DNA from: an uncultured Pelagibacteraceae bacterium
Lineage (GTDB): Bacteria > Pseudomonadota > Alphaproteobacteria > Pelagibacterales > Pelagibacteraceae
DNA length: 64,000 nucleotides
Assembly: GCA_902598315.1 (NCBI GenBank)
Contig: CACKBP010000002.1
Coordinates: 62,001-126,000 of the forward strand
Reading direction: 5' to 3'
The notes under the pieces are model-generated. The model did not search any database. It worked only from the letters and a program-made list of their open reading frames with translations, and was not told the DNA's origin. The position numbers and the translations under genes are program-made. Of this stretch, positions 25,083 to 33,366 are shown piece by piece (positions within the stretch are counted from its first letter, which is position 1; each line of letters opens with the position of its first letter).

Positions 25083-25805
25083 CTATTTTTCCCAATCGAA
25101 TTTTGGGAAGGTATCAAATACCTGAAGAACTTTATCGGACCATTGATTACATATTTTTTTGTAATCTTCATCGGATGTACTTAAACATTTAAGGTAAGAT
25201 AATTTTTTCTGATCTTTTTTATATACGGCAATATCTATTGGCGGGCCAACTGTTAAATCACTTTTGAGTGTGGAGTCCATAGATATTAATGCACATCTAG
25301 ATGCATCTCCTATCGATACATTGGGTGTTATAACTCTATCGAGTATAGGTTTTCCGTACTTTACTTCACCAATTACTAAGTAAGGTTTACTATCTGCTGG
25401 TCTTATATAATTTCCTTGAGGATAAACTAAGTATAATTCCAAATCCTGCCCTCTTATTTGCCCTCCAATAATAAATGTAGCACCTAAAACAAGGCTGTCC
25501 GTGTTTACACCGTCTGGAGATGAATGCTTAATAGTGAGTTTTCCAACATATGAAGCTATTTGTTCAAAATCTTTACATTTATTTAGATTTAAAGCGGAAT
25601 TTTCTTTAATATCTTTTTCAATGGACTTAAAAACTGCTTGAGATGTTGCTAAATTTCCTGAAGTAACTATCACAACTGTTCTGTCACCTACATCATAAGT
25701 AAGCATTTTAGAATAAATGTTTACATTATCTAAACCCGCATTTGTTCTAGAGTCAGAAGCTAATACAACACCCTCATTGGTCTTAATACCTATACAATAT
25801 GTCAT
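25083..25805 (-). CDS. Anbu, proteasome-like N-terminal-nucleophile peptidase
   Basis: The 240-residue protein begins MTYCIGIKTNEGVVLASDSRTNAG, the start of the Anbu (ancestral beta subunit) family related to HslV and 20S proteasome beta subunits. After Met removal Thr2 would be the nucleophile; Asp and Lys partners are in SDSRTN and YSKML. VVIVTSGNLATSQAVF and GDASRCALISMDSTL are also Anbu-like. Substrates are unknown. Its usual partner, a circularly permuted ATP-grasp enzyme, is encoded divergently 105 bases away, but the alpha-E and transglutaminase-like genes normally in the cluster are missing here. Confidence 0.87.
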   Translation of the reverse strand: MTYCIGIKTNEGVVLASDSRTNAGLDNVNIYSKMLTYDVGDRTVVIVTSGNLATSQAVFKSIEKDIKENSALNLNKCKDFEQIASYVGKLTIKHSSPDGVNTDSLVLGATFIIGGQIRGQDLELYLVYPQGNYIRPADSKPYLVIGEVKYGKPILDRVITPNVSIGDASRCALISMDSTLKSDLTVGPPIDIAVYKKDQKKLSYLKCLSTSDEDYKKICNQWSDKVLQVFDTFPKFDWEK

Positions 25806-25910
25806 GGTGAATTCTTATTTAAAAAACAGTAAATATTCAATTCTTAATTATCATAGCTATTATCTAATTTGTGCATTTGATAAAGCCAATAAACTATTAA
25901 GAATTATAAT

Positions 25911-27353
25911 ATGGTTAATTTGTGGAAAAAGTACGATGCTAAAAAAACTTATGATGAGTATCTAAACTCTGATCATAAGTTGCGTAGGCAAGCTGTAATT
26001 ATCTCTCACATTTTAGAGAGACATGGCATCAAAAAATTAAACGAAATTGAAAAGAACTGTGCAAGCACAATTAACGCAAGGGGAATAAATTTCCGAGTTT
26101 ATTCTTCGGGTAAAAAACTCCAAGAAAAAAAGTGGCCTTTAGATATCATTCCACGAATTATTTTAAAAAAAGATTGGGCTAAAGTTTCAAAAGGATTGCT
26201 TCAAAGGGTAAAAGCTCTCAACCTTTTTATAGACGATGTTTATAATGATAGAAAAATATTTAAAGATAATATTATTCCTGAGGAATTAGTTTTTAATTCA
26301 CCATTTTACTTAAGAGAATGTTATGGATTTTCACCAAAATATAAAGCTTGGTCCAACATTTCAGGAATTGATTTAATAAGAAATATCAATGGTGAGTTCA
26401 TGGTTCTTGAGGATAATTTAAGAGTTCCTTCTGGAGTTTCTTACATGCTTGAAAATCGAATGGTGATGAGAGATGTCTTTCCCGAATTATTTACAAAATA
26501 TAAAGTTTCCTCAGTGCATCAGTATCCAAATAAATTGTATCACTGCATGCTGGAATGCGTCCCTCGAAAAACAAGAAACCCACATATGTGTGTTTTAACT
26601 CCGGGAAGATATAATTCAGCTTATTTCGAACATAGATTTTTAGCTGAACAAATGGGTATCGCGCTTGTAGAGGGGAAAGATTTATTCGTTGAAAAAGATT
26701 TTATTTACATGAAAACTGTAACAGGCCCTATGAAAGTTGATTGTATTTATAGAAGAATAGATGATAACTTCTTAGATCCAAAAGTTTTTTATAAACATTC
26801 CTTACTAGGAGTTCCCGGTTTATTTAAATGTTGGCGTAAAGGTAATGTTGGTATTGTAAATGCACCTGGGACAGGAATAGCAGATGATAAAGCCATTTAT
26901 TCTTACGTAGATAAAATGATTAAATTTTATTTAAATGAGGAACCAAAACTAAAACAAGTTCAAACTTTTTTGTGTAGAAAAAAAATTCATAAAGATCATG
27001 TTATCGAAAATATTTCTAAACTAGTCGTAAAACCTACAAATGGATCAGGCGGTAACGGAATATTGATTGGTCCTAAAGCTTCAAAAGAAGAGAGAGAAAA
27101 TATGATTGATAAAATTAAATCTAAACCAAACGATTATATTGCTCAACCATTAGAAATTTTATCTACTACGCCAACAATATCTGAAGAAGGAATTGAACCA
27201 AGACATTTAGATCTAAGACCATTTGTCTTAACTGGTAAAAAATCTTGGGTAACAACAGGTGGACTTACTAGAGTAGCTCTTAAAAAAGGGAGCACTATCG
27301 TGAACAGTTCTCAAGGTGGTGGCTCTAAAGATACTTTAGTTATTGAAAGATAA
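25911..27353 (+). CDS. Circularly permuted ATP-grasp type 2 protein (COG2308-like)
   Basis: The 480-residue protein has the layout of circularly permuted ATP-grasp enzymes: LRRQAVIISHILERHGI, FLDPKVFYKHSLLGVPGL, then KPTNGSGGNGILIGP for nucleotide binding and the late acidic HLDLRPFVLTG. These enzymes probably form peptide bonds on small molecules or proteins and travel with Anbu, alpha-E (COG2307) and a transglutaminase-like protein. Only the Anbu partner is present. A TATAAT (25905-25910) touches the ATG, too close to serve as a normal promoter for this start. Confidence 0.85.
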   Translation: MVNLWKKYDAKKTYDEYLNSDHKLRRQAVIISHILERHGIKKLNEIEKNCASTINARGINFRVYSSGKKLQEKKWPLDIIPRIILKKDWAKVSKGLLQRVKALNLFIDDVYNDRKIFKDNIIPEELVFNSPFYLRECYGFSPKYKAWSNISGIDLIRNINGEFMVLEDNLRVPSGVSYMLENRMVMRDVFPELFTKYKVSSVHQYPNKLYHCMLECVPRKTRNPHMCVLTPGRYNSAYFEHRFLAEQMGIALVEGKDLFVEKDFIYMKTVTGPMKVDCIYRRIDDNFLDPKVFYKHSLLGVPGLFKCWRKGNVGIVNAPGTGIADDKAIYSYVDKMIKFYLNEEPKLKQVQTFLCRKKIHKDHVIENISKLVVKPTNGSGGNGILIGPKASKEERENMIDKIKSKPNDYIAQPLEILSTTPTISEEGIEPRHLDLRPFVLTGKKSWVTTGGLTRVALKKGSTIVNSSQGGGSKDTLVIER

Positions 27354-27358
27354 ATTTT

Positions 27359-28369
27359 CTAACAACCTTTAAATGATGCGTACATACTCTGTAAAAGTTC
27401 TGAGTACATACCTTTACCTTTATCTAAAGTTGCACCAAGAGGATCTAAAACACCAGTTTTAATTTTAGTGTCTTTCGCTATAGATTTTATAATAGCTGGG
27501 TTGAATTGAGGTTCTGAAAAAAGACAATTAACTTTTTCATGTTCTATTACCTCTCTTATTTCAGATAATTGTTCAGCTCCCGGTAAAACGTCTGGATTTA
27601 CCGTTAAAGCTCCAAGAACTTTAATACCAAATCTATTTTCAAAATATTGATAAGCATCATGGAAAACTACAAATCTAAGATTTCCTTTTAGATCTCTTTT
27701 AATATTTTTTGTTAAATTATCTAATTCAGACTGAGCTTTTTTAGAATTAGCTTTGTATTTAGAGCTGTTATCTGGATCTAATTTTACCAATTGATTTTCG
27801 ATTTCTTTAATAATCACTTTTGCATTCATTGGATCTAGCCAAACATGTGGATCGTGTTCTCCGTGAGCATGTTTGTCATGTCCGTGATCATCATGTTTTG
27901 CTTTTTTATGACCATGATCATCGTGTTTTTTCTCCTTGTGTCCATGTCCGTGATCGTCATGTTTCTTTTCTTTATGACCGTGTCCATGATCATCATGACC
28001 TTCAAATATATTCTTTTCTCTGAACTTAAGTTTTTTAATTCCATTCAAGTCCATTATTTCTACATTTACAGCTTTTTTAGCGATTGTATTTAATGGTTTT
28101 TCTAAGAATGCTTCCAAATCTTCACCAACCCAAATTATGAGATCTGCATTTTCAATCATTTTTGCATGTGAGGGTTTTAGGTTAAATCCATGTGGTGAAT
28201 TAAAACCGTCTACTATAAGATCTGGCTTTCCTACGCCATCCATGACGTAGCTAGTGAGAGAGTGTATTGGTTTAATAGATGTTACCACCTTTACACCAGC
28301 ATTTGCTGATGTTTTTAATCCGATAATTAAAAAAAAAGTAATTGTAAGCTTTAAAATTTTGTTTATCAT
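27359..28369 (-). CDS. znuA: Zinc ABC transporter periplasmic binding protein
   Basis: ZnuA binds zinc in the periplasm and delivers it to ZnuB. I place the start at 28369 (MINKILKLTITFFLIIG), giving a normal signal peptide ending SANA; the longer frame from 28402 would run through the Zur operators. Zn ligands are in IKPIHSL, HDPHVWLDP and HDAYQYF. Between them lies a His-rich loop (27845-28003) with about 18 His in repeated KKHDDHGHGHKE units, an acquisition loop common in cluster A-I zinc proteins. The gene is divergent from znuCB-zur. Confidence 0.93.
   Translation of the reverse strand: MINKILKLTITFFLIIGLKTSANAGVKVVTSIKPIHSLTSYVMDGVGKPDLIVDGFNSPHGFNLKPSHAKMIENADLIIWVGEDLEAFLEKPLNTIAKKAVNVEIMDLNGIKKLKFREKNIFEGHDDHGHGHKEKKHDDHGHGHKEKKHDDHGHKKAKHDDHGHDKHAHGEHDPHVWLDPMNAKVIIKEIENQLVKLDPDNSSKYKANSKKAQSELDNLTKNIKRDLKGNLRFVVFHDAYQYFENRFGIKVLGALTVNPDVLPGAEQLSEIREVIEHEKVNCLFSEPQFNPAIIKSIAKDTKIKTGVLDPLGATLDKGKGMYSELLQSMYASFKGC
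27845..28003 (-). repeat. Tandem coding repeat for the ZnuA His-rich loop
   Basis: Four imperfect units of 30-36 bases encode variants of KKHDDHGHGHKE within znuA. The DNA units are similar but not identical. They create several shadow reading frames on both strands, none of which looks like a gene. Repeat number may vary between strains. Confidence 0.75.
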
Positions 28370-28370
28370 T

Positions 28371-28383
28371 GTTATAATATAAC
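28371..28383. promoter_or_regulatory. Zur box 1
   Basis: GTTATAATATAAC, a perfect palindrome apart from its centre and the core of the well-known proteobacterial Zur operator, lies two bases from the znuA start codon. A second identical copy begins 17 bases away. Both include TATAAT, so zinc-loaded Zur would cover the -10 regions of the divergent genes. Confidence 0.85.
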
Positions 28384-28387
28384 GTTT

Positions 28388-28400
28388 GTTATAATATAAC
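28388..28400. promoter_or_regulatory. Zur box 2
   Basis: An identical GTTATAATATAAC copy, 22 bases before the znuC start codon. Together with box 1 it occupies most of the 53-base divergent gap, so both znuA and znuCB-zur are likely repressed when zinc is plentiful, and zur would be autoregulated. Confidence 0.85.
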
Positions 28401-28422
28401 ACTTTTTAAGTCAAGATTTAGA

Positions 28423-29175
28423 ATGAATAAAAATAATAAAAAAACTCTAGTTAAAGTTGAAAAGGCTGGATTAAAGATCAATGGTAAATCTTTAGTAGAT
28501 GGAGTTTCTTTCGAGGTTCGACAGGGCGAGATTGTTACATTGATAGGTCCTAATGGATCTGGAAAATCTACTACAGCTAAAATTGCATTAGGTATTCACA
28601 ATAATATCGAAGGTGTTGCGAAAAAATTTACTGATAAAATTGGTTACGTTCCTCAAAAAATATCAATCGATTGGACTTTACCAATAAGAGTTATTGATTT
28701 TATGTTTCTAACTAACGATTTAAATAACGAACAAATTAATGTTGCATTAAATCTGACAGGAGTAGAACATTTAAAGCAAAAAAATGTAAGCGATCTTTCA
28801 GGTGGCGAATTTCAAAGAGTTTTAATTGCAAGAGCAATTGCTAAAAAGCCTGAATTTTTAGTATTAGATGAACCAGTTCAAGGGGTAGATTTTAAAGGTG
28901 AAATAGCTATTTACGAATTAATTAAAAAAATTTCAGAAGAGTTTAATTGCGGAATACTCTTAATCTCTCATGATTTACACATGGTAATGTCAGCTACTGA
29001 TTACGTAATTTGTCTCAATGGACATGTTTGCTGTTCTGGAAAACCCTATGTTGTTGCACAAGATAATAGATATAAAGAATTATTCGGAGATCGTGCATCT
29101 AAAGTTCTTACTTTATATGAACATAAGCACGATCACACTCACTCTCAAGATGGAACGATTAATCGTAAAGAATAG
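28423..29175 (+). CDS. znuC: Zinc ABC transporter ATPase
   Basis: The 250-residue ABC ATPase has Walker A GPNGSGKST at 42-50, the LSGGE signature, Walker B LVLDEP and the switch His in LLISHDLHMV. KIGYVPQKISIDWTLPI is typical of metal-type ABC importers (ZnuC/ZurA). The tail has YEHKHDHTHSQDG, a small His cluster. It lies between Zur boxes and znuB, 2 bases from the latter. Confidence 0.93.
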   Translation: MNKNNKKTLVKVEKAGLKINGKSLVDGVSFEVRQGEIVTLIGPNGSGKSTTAKIALGIHNNIEGVAKKFTDKIGYVPQKISIDWTLPIRVIDFMFLTNDLNNEQINVALNLTGVEHLKQKNVSDLSGGEFQRVLIARAIAKKPEFLVLDEPVQGVDFKGEIAIYELIKKISEEFNCGILLISHDLHMVMSATDYVICLNGHVCCSGKPYVVAQDNRYKELFGDRASKVLTLYEHKHDHTHSQDGTINRKE

Positions 29176-29177
29176 CA

Positions 29178-29981
29178 ATGTTAAATGATTTTTTTATAAG
29201 AGCTTTAGTTGCAGGAATTGGTATAGCCTTAGTGACTGGACCATGCGGATGTTTTATCATTTGGAGAAGATTTTCTTTCTTCGCAGGAACTTTAGCACAC
29301 TCAGCACTATTGGGAGTTACTATGGCAGTCTTTTTTGAGATTAATATTGCTTTTGCAGTTTTTTTAATATCTGCATCTTTAGCAATCATTCTTTTACAAT
29401 TACAAAAAAAAACAAAATTACCCAATGATGCTTTATTAGGTTTACTTGCACATGCATCCTTAGCTGTTGGTCTAGTAATCTTGGGATTTCTTAGCTCAAT
29501 AAGATTTGATATTATGGGTTTATTATTTGGAGATATACTTGCTGTAAATAAAATAGACTTGATGTTTATTTGGATAGGCGGGGCGTTGATTCTCATTATA
29601 TTAAAAATTATTTGGAAACCTCTATTTGCTTCAACCGTAAATTATGAATTGGCAGAGGCTGAGGGCATGAAACCGGATAGAGCAAATGCAATATTTACAA
29701 TTCTGATGGCTGCAATAATAGCAATTTCGATAAAAATTGTAGGGCTTCTTTTAATTACCGGAATGTTAATTATACCCGCAGCAATGGCTAGAAATATTTC
29801 TAACAACCCTAAACAAATGGTTTTCTTATCAGTGGTTGTCGGACTATTATCTGTAGCGATAGGATTGTTTTCATCTTTAGAATTTAATACTCCATCTGGA
29901 CCTTCAATTATAACTGCAGCTTTAATACTTTTTTGTTTTTCACTTATTAAGTTTAAAAAATATTCTGAATTGAAAAAATAA
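29178..29981 (+). CDS. znuB: Zinc ABC transporter permease
   Basis: ZnuB is the membrane channel for zinc, here 267 residues with about eight helices. The family pattern is visible in GPCGCFIIWRRFSFFAGTLAHSALLG, AHASLAVGLVILG and the conserved region YELAEAEGMKPDRANAIF. It follows znuC by 2 bases and precedes zur by about 22. Confidence 0.93.
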   Translation: MLNDFFIRALVAGIGIALVTGPCGCFIIWRRFSFFAGTLAHSALLGVTMAVFFEINIAFAVFLISASLAIILLQLQKKTKLPNDALLGLLAHASLAVGLVILGFLSSIRFDIMGLLFGDILAVNKIDLMFIWIGGALILIILKIIWKPLFASTVNYELAEAEGMKPDRANAIFTILMAAIIAISIKIVGLLLITGMLIIPAAMARNISNNPKQMVFLSVVVGLLSVAIGLFSSLEFNTPSGPSIITAALILFCFSLIKFKKYSELKK

Positions 29982-30003
29982 TGTTTAATTGGTAAATTAT
30001 ATA

Positions 30004-30399
30004 ATGGCACAAGCACAAACACTTTCTAGAAATCAACAAATTGTCTTAAATATTATTGAAAAAGCAAAGGGGCCTTTAAAAGCTTACTCAATACTTTTTA
30101 ATGTACAAAAAAAAGGAATCAACGCACCTCAACAAATTTATCGAGCTTTAGATAAGCTGATTGAAATAGGCAAAATTCATAAAATTGAAAGTAAAAATGC
30201 TTTTGTTGCATGTAGAAGTTCAGATTGTGAAATTTCAAAAGCAACAGCATTTTCGATTTGTGAAAGTTGTGAGATGGTCGATGAAATCAGTGATACCAAA
30301 CTTTCAAAATATTTATCAGGCTTTAATAAGAAAGGAATGAAATTTAAAAGATTTAATTTAGAATTTTTTGGAATTTGCAAAAAGTGTAAAAAAGATTAG
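30004..30399 (+). CDS. zur: Fur-family zinc uptake regulator
   Basis: A winged-helix Fur-like repressor. QQIVLNIIEKAKGPLKAYSILF is helix 1-2, then PQQIYRALDKLIEIGKIHKIES as the recognition helix and wing. Zn-structural cysteines are in CESCEMV and FGICKKCKKD. I use the ATG at 30004 (MAQAQTLSRN) rather than an upstream in-frame start at 29989. Last gene of znuCB-zur, with Zur boxes at the promoter, implies self-repression in zinc sufficiency. Confidence 0.9.
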   Translation: MAQAQTLSRNQQIVLNIIEKAKGPLKAYSILFNVQKKGINAPQQIYRALDKLIEIGKIHKIESKNAFVACRSSDCEISKATAFSICESCEMVDEISDTKLSKYLSGFNKKGMKFKRFNLEFFGICKKCKKD

Positions 30400-30484
30400 A
30401 TCCCCTCAAAAAAATTTCTGCGACAATACTCTCTTTTCATTAATATTTTTTATAATTTAATATAATTACAACAGAAGGATGATT

Positions 30485-31426
30485 ATGAAATTATTAAAAA
30501 CATTAATAACTATAGTTTTTGTTTCAACATTAAGTTTATCAATTAATGCGAAAGAAATAAAAATGGGTAAAGCCGATTGGGATACTGGTTATTTCCAAGC
30601 TGAGGTTTATAAAAAAGCATTAGAAAAAATGGGTTATAAAGTTACCGGCCCAACTGTTATGAAACCACAGGTATTTTATGTTGCGGCAGCAGCAGGAGAT
30701 ATGGATCTTTGGGTTAATGGATGGTTTGGAAATCATGACTCATACGTCAAAGAGGCAATGGGTAAGGTTAAACCTGTTGGTTTCGTTGCAAAAAGTGGTG
30801 GCTTGCAAGGTTACTTAATAGACAAAAAAACTGCAGACAAATTTAATATTAAATCTGTCATGGATATAAAAAACCATGCCAAGGAGTTCGACTCAAATGG
30901 TGATGGAAAAGCAGATATGGTTGCTTGCCATCCAGGATGGGGTTGCGAAAAAATTATATCAAAACATTTTGAAGAGCTTGGTTTAGGTGAATTTATTAAT
31001 CCAATAAAAGCAGATTATTCAGCCGCCATGGCAGATATAATTTCAAGATATAAAAATGGTAAATCAGTATTATTTTATACTTGGACTCCGAATTGGACAG
31101 TAGGAACTTTAAAATTAGGTGAAGATGTAGTTTGGATCGAAGCTCCTTTTAGCGAAACAAAAGTTGTAAGTGTACCAAATGCAACAAAGTCAAAACTTAA
31201 TATGGGATTTGGTGTGAACGACATTAGACCAGCTGCAAATGTTGATTTTTTAAAAGCTAATCCAAAAGTAGAAAAGTTTTTAAAAAAAGCATCTATACCT
31301 TTAGCTGATATTGCTGCTCAGAACTTGAAGATGAACAAGGGTGAGAAAAGTGAAAAAGCAATAAAGAAACATGCTGAAGAGTGGATAAAAGCAAATCAAA
31401 AAATTTTTAATAGTTGGATAAACTAA
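30485..31426 (+). CDS. proX: Glycine betaine/proline betaine ABC binding protein, copy 1
   Basis: A ProX-type periplasmic binding protein, signal peptide at 1-22 (LLKTLITIVFVSTLSLSINA). Residues of the quaternary-amine site are expected in DLWVNGWFG, HPGWGCE and YTWTPNWTVG. DSNGDGKADM is also present in E. coli ProX. I choose the second ATG (30485) because AGAAGG sits at 30473-30478, right beside the first ATG at 30479. About three quarters of the residues match copy 2. No ProV ATPase gene is next to it. Confidence 0.9.
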   Translation: MKLLKTLITIVFVSTLSLSINAKEIKMGKADWDTGYFQAEVYKKALEKMGYKVTGPTVMKPQVFYVAAAAGDMDLWVNGWFGNHDSYVKEAMGKVKPVGFVAKSGGLQGYLIDKKTADKFNIKSVMDIKNHAKEFDSNGDGKADMVACHPGWGCEKIISKHFEELGLGEFINPIKADYSAAMADIISRYKNGKSVLFYTWTPNWTVGTLKLGEDVVWIEAPFSETKVVSVPNATKSKLNMGFGVNDIRPAANVDFLKANPKVEKFLKKASIPLADIAAQNLKMNKGEKSEKAIKKHAEEWIKANQKIFNSWIN

Positions 31427-31448
31427 GAATAATTTAGCAAATAAGAAA

Positions 31449-31472
31449 ATATGCGCACTCACGTGCGCATAT
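31449..31472. other. GC-rich hairpin between the two proX genes
   Basis: A perfect 10-bp stem ATATGCGCAC / GTGCGCATAT with a TCAC loop stands out in AT-rich DNA. It lies 23 bases after copy 1 stops and 83 before copy 2. There is no T-run right after it, so it is not a textbook terminator; a transcript-end stabiliser, partial attenuator or a protein site are all possible. Confidence 0.6.
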
Positions 31473-31554
31473 AAGACATATCTCACTTTTTAGTTGTATT
31501 ACGGTTACATTAAAATTCTATACATGTTAAAATTTATTAAATTTAGGAGGGAAA

Positions 31555-32496
31555 ATGAGATATTTAAAACATTTAGTATCAATAATTACAGCTCTTACTA
31601 TTAGTAGTGCTGTATTTGCCAATGAGATCAAAATGGGTAAGGCAGACTGGGATACGGGTTATTTTCAGGCTGAGATCTATAAGGCGGCTCTTGAGAAAAT
31701 GGGTTACAAAGTTTCAGGCCCAACTGTAATGAAACCTCAAGTGTTTTATGTAGCAGCAACATCAGGTGATGTTGATTTATGGGTAAACGGCTGGTTCGGT
31801 ACTCATGATGGTTACATATCAGAGTCTAAAGGAAAGGTAAAACCAGTTGGTTATGTAATGAAGGGTGGAGGAGCCCAAGGTTACTTAATTGATAAAAAAT
31901 CAGCAGATAAATTTGGTATCAAAAGCGTAATGGATATCAAAAAACATGCCAAAGAGTTTGACTCAAATGGAGATGGAAAAGCAGACATGGTTGCTTGCCC
32001 TCCAGGCTGGGGTTGTGAAAAACAAATCACAAAACACTTTGATGAACTTGGATTAGGTGAATTTATCAATCCAGTAAAAGCAGACTACTCGGCTTCAATG
32101 GCAGATGCAGTGTCTAAGTATAAAAATGGAAAATCAATTCTATTTTATACATGGACTCCTAATTGGACTGTTGGTGCTTTAAAACTTGGTAAAGACGTAG
32201 TTTGGATTGAAGTTCCATACAGTAAAACAAAACCTACTAAGATCGCTAATGCTACAAAGTCTAAAGTAAATTTAGGTTTTGGTGCTGATGACATTAGACC
32301 AGCAGCTAACGTAGATTTTCTTAAAGCAAATCCAAAGGTAGAAAAAATGCTTAAAAAAGCCTCAATACCTCTTGGAGACATTGCTGCTCAGAACTTGAAG
32401 ATGAACAAGGGTGAGAAAAGCGAAAAAGCTATTAAGAAACACGCAGCTGAGTGGATAAAAGCTAATCAAAGTACGTTTGATAGTTGGATCAAGTAA
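31555..32496 (+). CDS. proX: Glycine betaine/proline betaine ABC binding protein, copy 2
   Basis: A second ProX, 313 residues, with its own signal peptide (IITALTISSAVFA) and a strong AGGAGG site (31545-31550). The same aromatic site segments are kept: DLWVNGWFG, PPGWGCE, YTWTPNWTVG. Differences from copy 1 cluster in the signal peptide and in loops such as KSGGLQG/KGGGAQG and EAPFSETKVVS/EVPYSKTKPTK, which may shift ligand range. It is followed by proW after 18 bases. Confidence 0.9.
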   Translation: MRYLKHLVSIITALTISSAVFANEIKMGKADWDTGYFQAEIYKAALEKMGYKVSGPTVMKPQVFYVAATSGDVDLWVNGWFGTHDGYISESKGKVKPVGYVMKGGGAQGYLIDKKSADKFGIKSVMDIKKHAKEFDSNGDGKADMVACPPGWGCEKQITKHFDELGLGEFINPVKADYSASMADAVSKYKNGKSILFYTWTPNWTVGALKLGKDVVWIEVPYSKTKPTKIANATKSKVNLGFGADDIRPAANVDFLKANPKVEKMLKKASIPLGDIAAQNLKMNKGEKSEKAIKKHAAEWIKANQSTFDSWIK

Positions 32497-32514
32497 AGGT
32501 TCAGGTTAATTTTA

Positions 32515-33366
32515 ATGAGTTTAAAATTAGCCCCATCAGATTACGAAATATACATTCCAATAGGTGAATGGATAGAAGGAAATATTAAAGAGTGGCTGTT
32601 TGAACAAAGGCCACTCTTTAAAAAAATTTCAGCACCTATAGACACTGTATTAAATAGTTTAGACTCTCTTTTTAATTTTATTCCTTTTCCAATAATACTT
32701 TTAATATTTGTAATTTTTGCTTATAGGACAAATGGAGTTAAATTTGCAATATTTTCATTTTTAAGTTTACTTTTTATTGATCTTGTCGATCTTTGGTCAG
32801 AAAGTATGACCACATTAGCAATGATTTTTACTGCTGTATTATTTTGTATGTTAATAGGAATTCCTCTTGGCATCATTGCTTCAAGAAGTAATACTTTTGA
32901 AATTATTTTACGTCCCATACTCGATATAATGCAAACAATACCAAGTTTCGTTTATTTAATTCCAGTGGTTATGCTTTTTGGAGTTGGTTTAACTCCTGGA
33001 GTTGTTGCTACAATTATATTTGCTTTACCACCAATTATTCGATTAACAAATTTAGGCATTAGACAAGTTGGTAAAGGATTTAAAGAAGCAGGATCAAGTT
33101 TAGGACTTACAAAATTTTTAATTCTTATTAAAATTGAAATTCCTTTGTCTTTAAAAACTATAATGGCAGGAGTTAACCAAACATTGATGCTTGCATTGTC
33201 GATGGTAGTTATCGCAGCTCTTATTGGTGCTGGAGGGCTAGGCTTAACTGTATATATCGCCCTGGGGAGACTTGATGTTGGCTCAGCAGTTATTGGTGGA
33301 ACAGGGATTGTAATTTTAGCAATAATTTTAGATAGAATTACGCAAAAAATAATTAAATCACACTAA
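32515..33366 (+). CDS. proW: Glycine betaine/proline betaine ABC permease
   Basis: ProW is the membrane subunit of the betaine importer. The 283 residues open with IPIGEWIEGNIKEWLFEQ, a family feature, then helices including FCMLIGIPLGIIASRSNTFE and the cytoplasmic coupling region FKEAGSSLGLTKFLILIKIEIPLSLK. Length is shorter than E. coli ProW (354) but complete at both ends. The ATPase gene (proV) is absent from this window; it must be elsewhere or another ATPase must serve. Confidence 0.9.
   Translation: MSLKLAPSDYEIYIPIGEWIEGNIKEWLFEQRPLFKKISAPIDTVLNSLDSLFNFIPFPIILLIFVIFAYRTNGVKFAIFSFLSLLFIDLVDLWSESMTTLAMIFTAVLFCMLIGIPLGIIASRSNTFEIILRPILDIMQTIPSFVYLIPVVMLFGVGLTPGVVATIIFALPPIIRLTNLGIRQVGKGFKEAGSSLGLTKFLILIKIEIPLSLKTIMAGVNQTLMLALSMVVIAALIGAGGLGLTVYIALGRLDVGSAVIGGTGIVILAIILDRITQKIIKSH

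Noticed and set aside
25837-25908. Long-range inverted repeat around the Anbu/ATP-grasp gap (attcttaat ... attaagaat)
   Set aside because: Short, AT-only arms about 50 bases apart; expected by chance in this composition.
27820-28093. His/Arg-rich overlapping reading frames within znuA on both strands
   Set aside because: They are shadows of the His-loop tandem repeat and have no separate start signals or known similarity.
28370-28402. N-terminal extension of ZnuA (MLYYNKRYIIT)
   Set aside because: It translates the two Zur boxes; a normal signal peptide begins at 28369.
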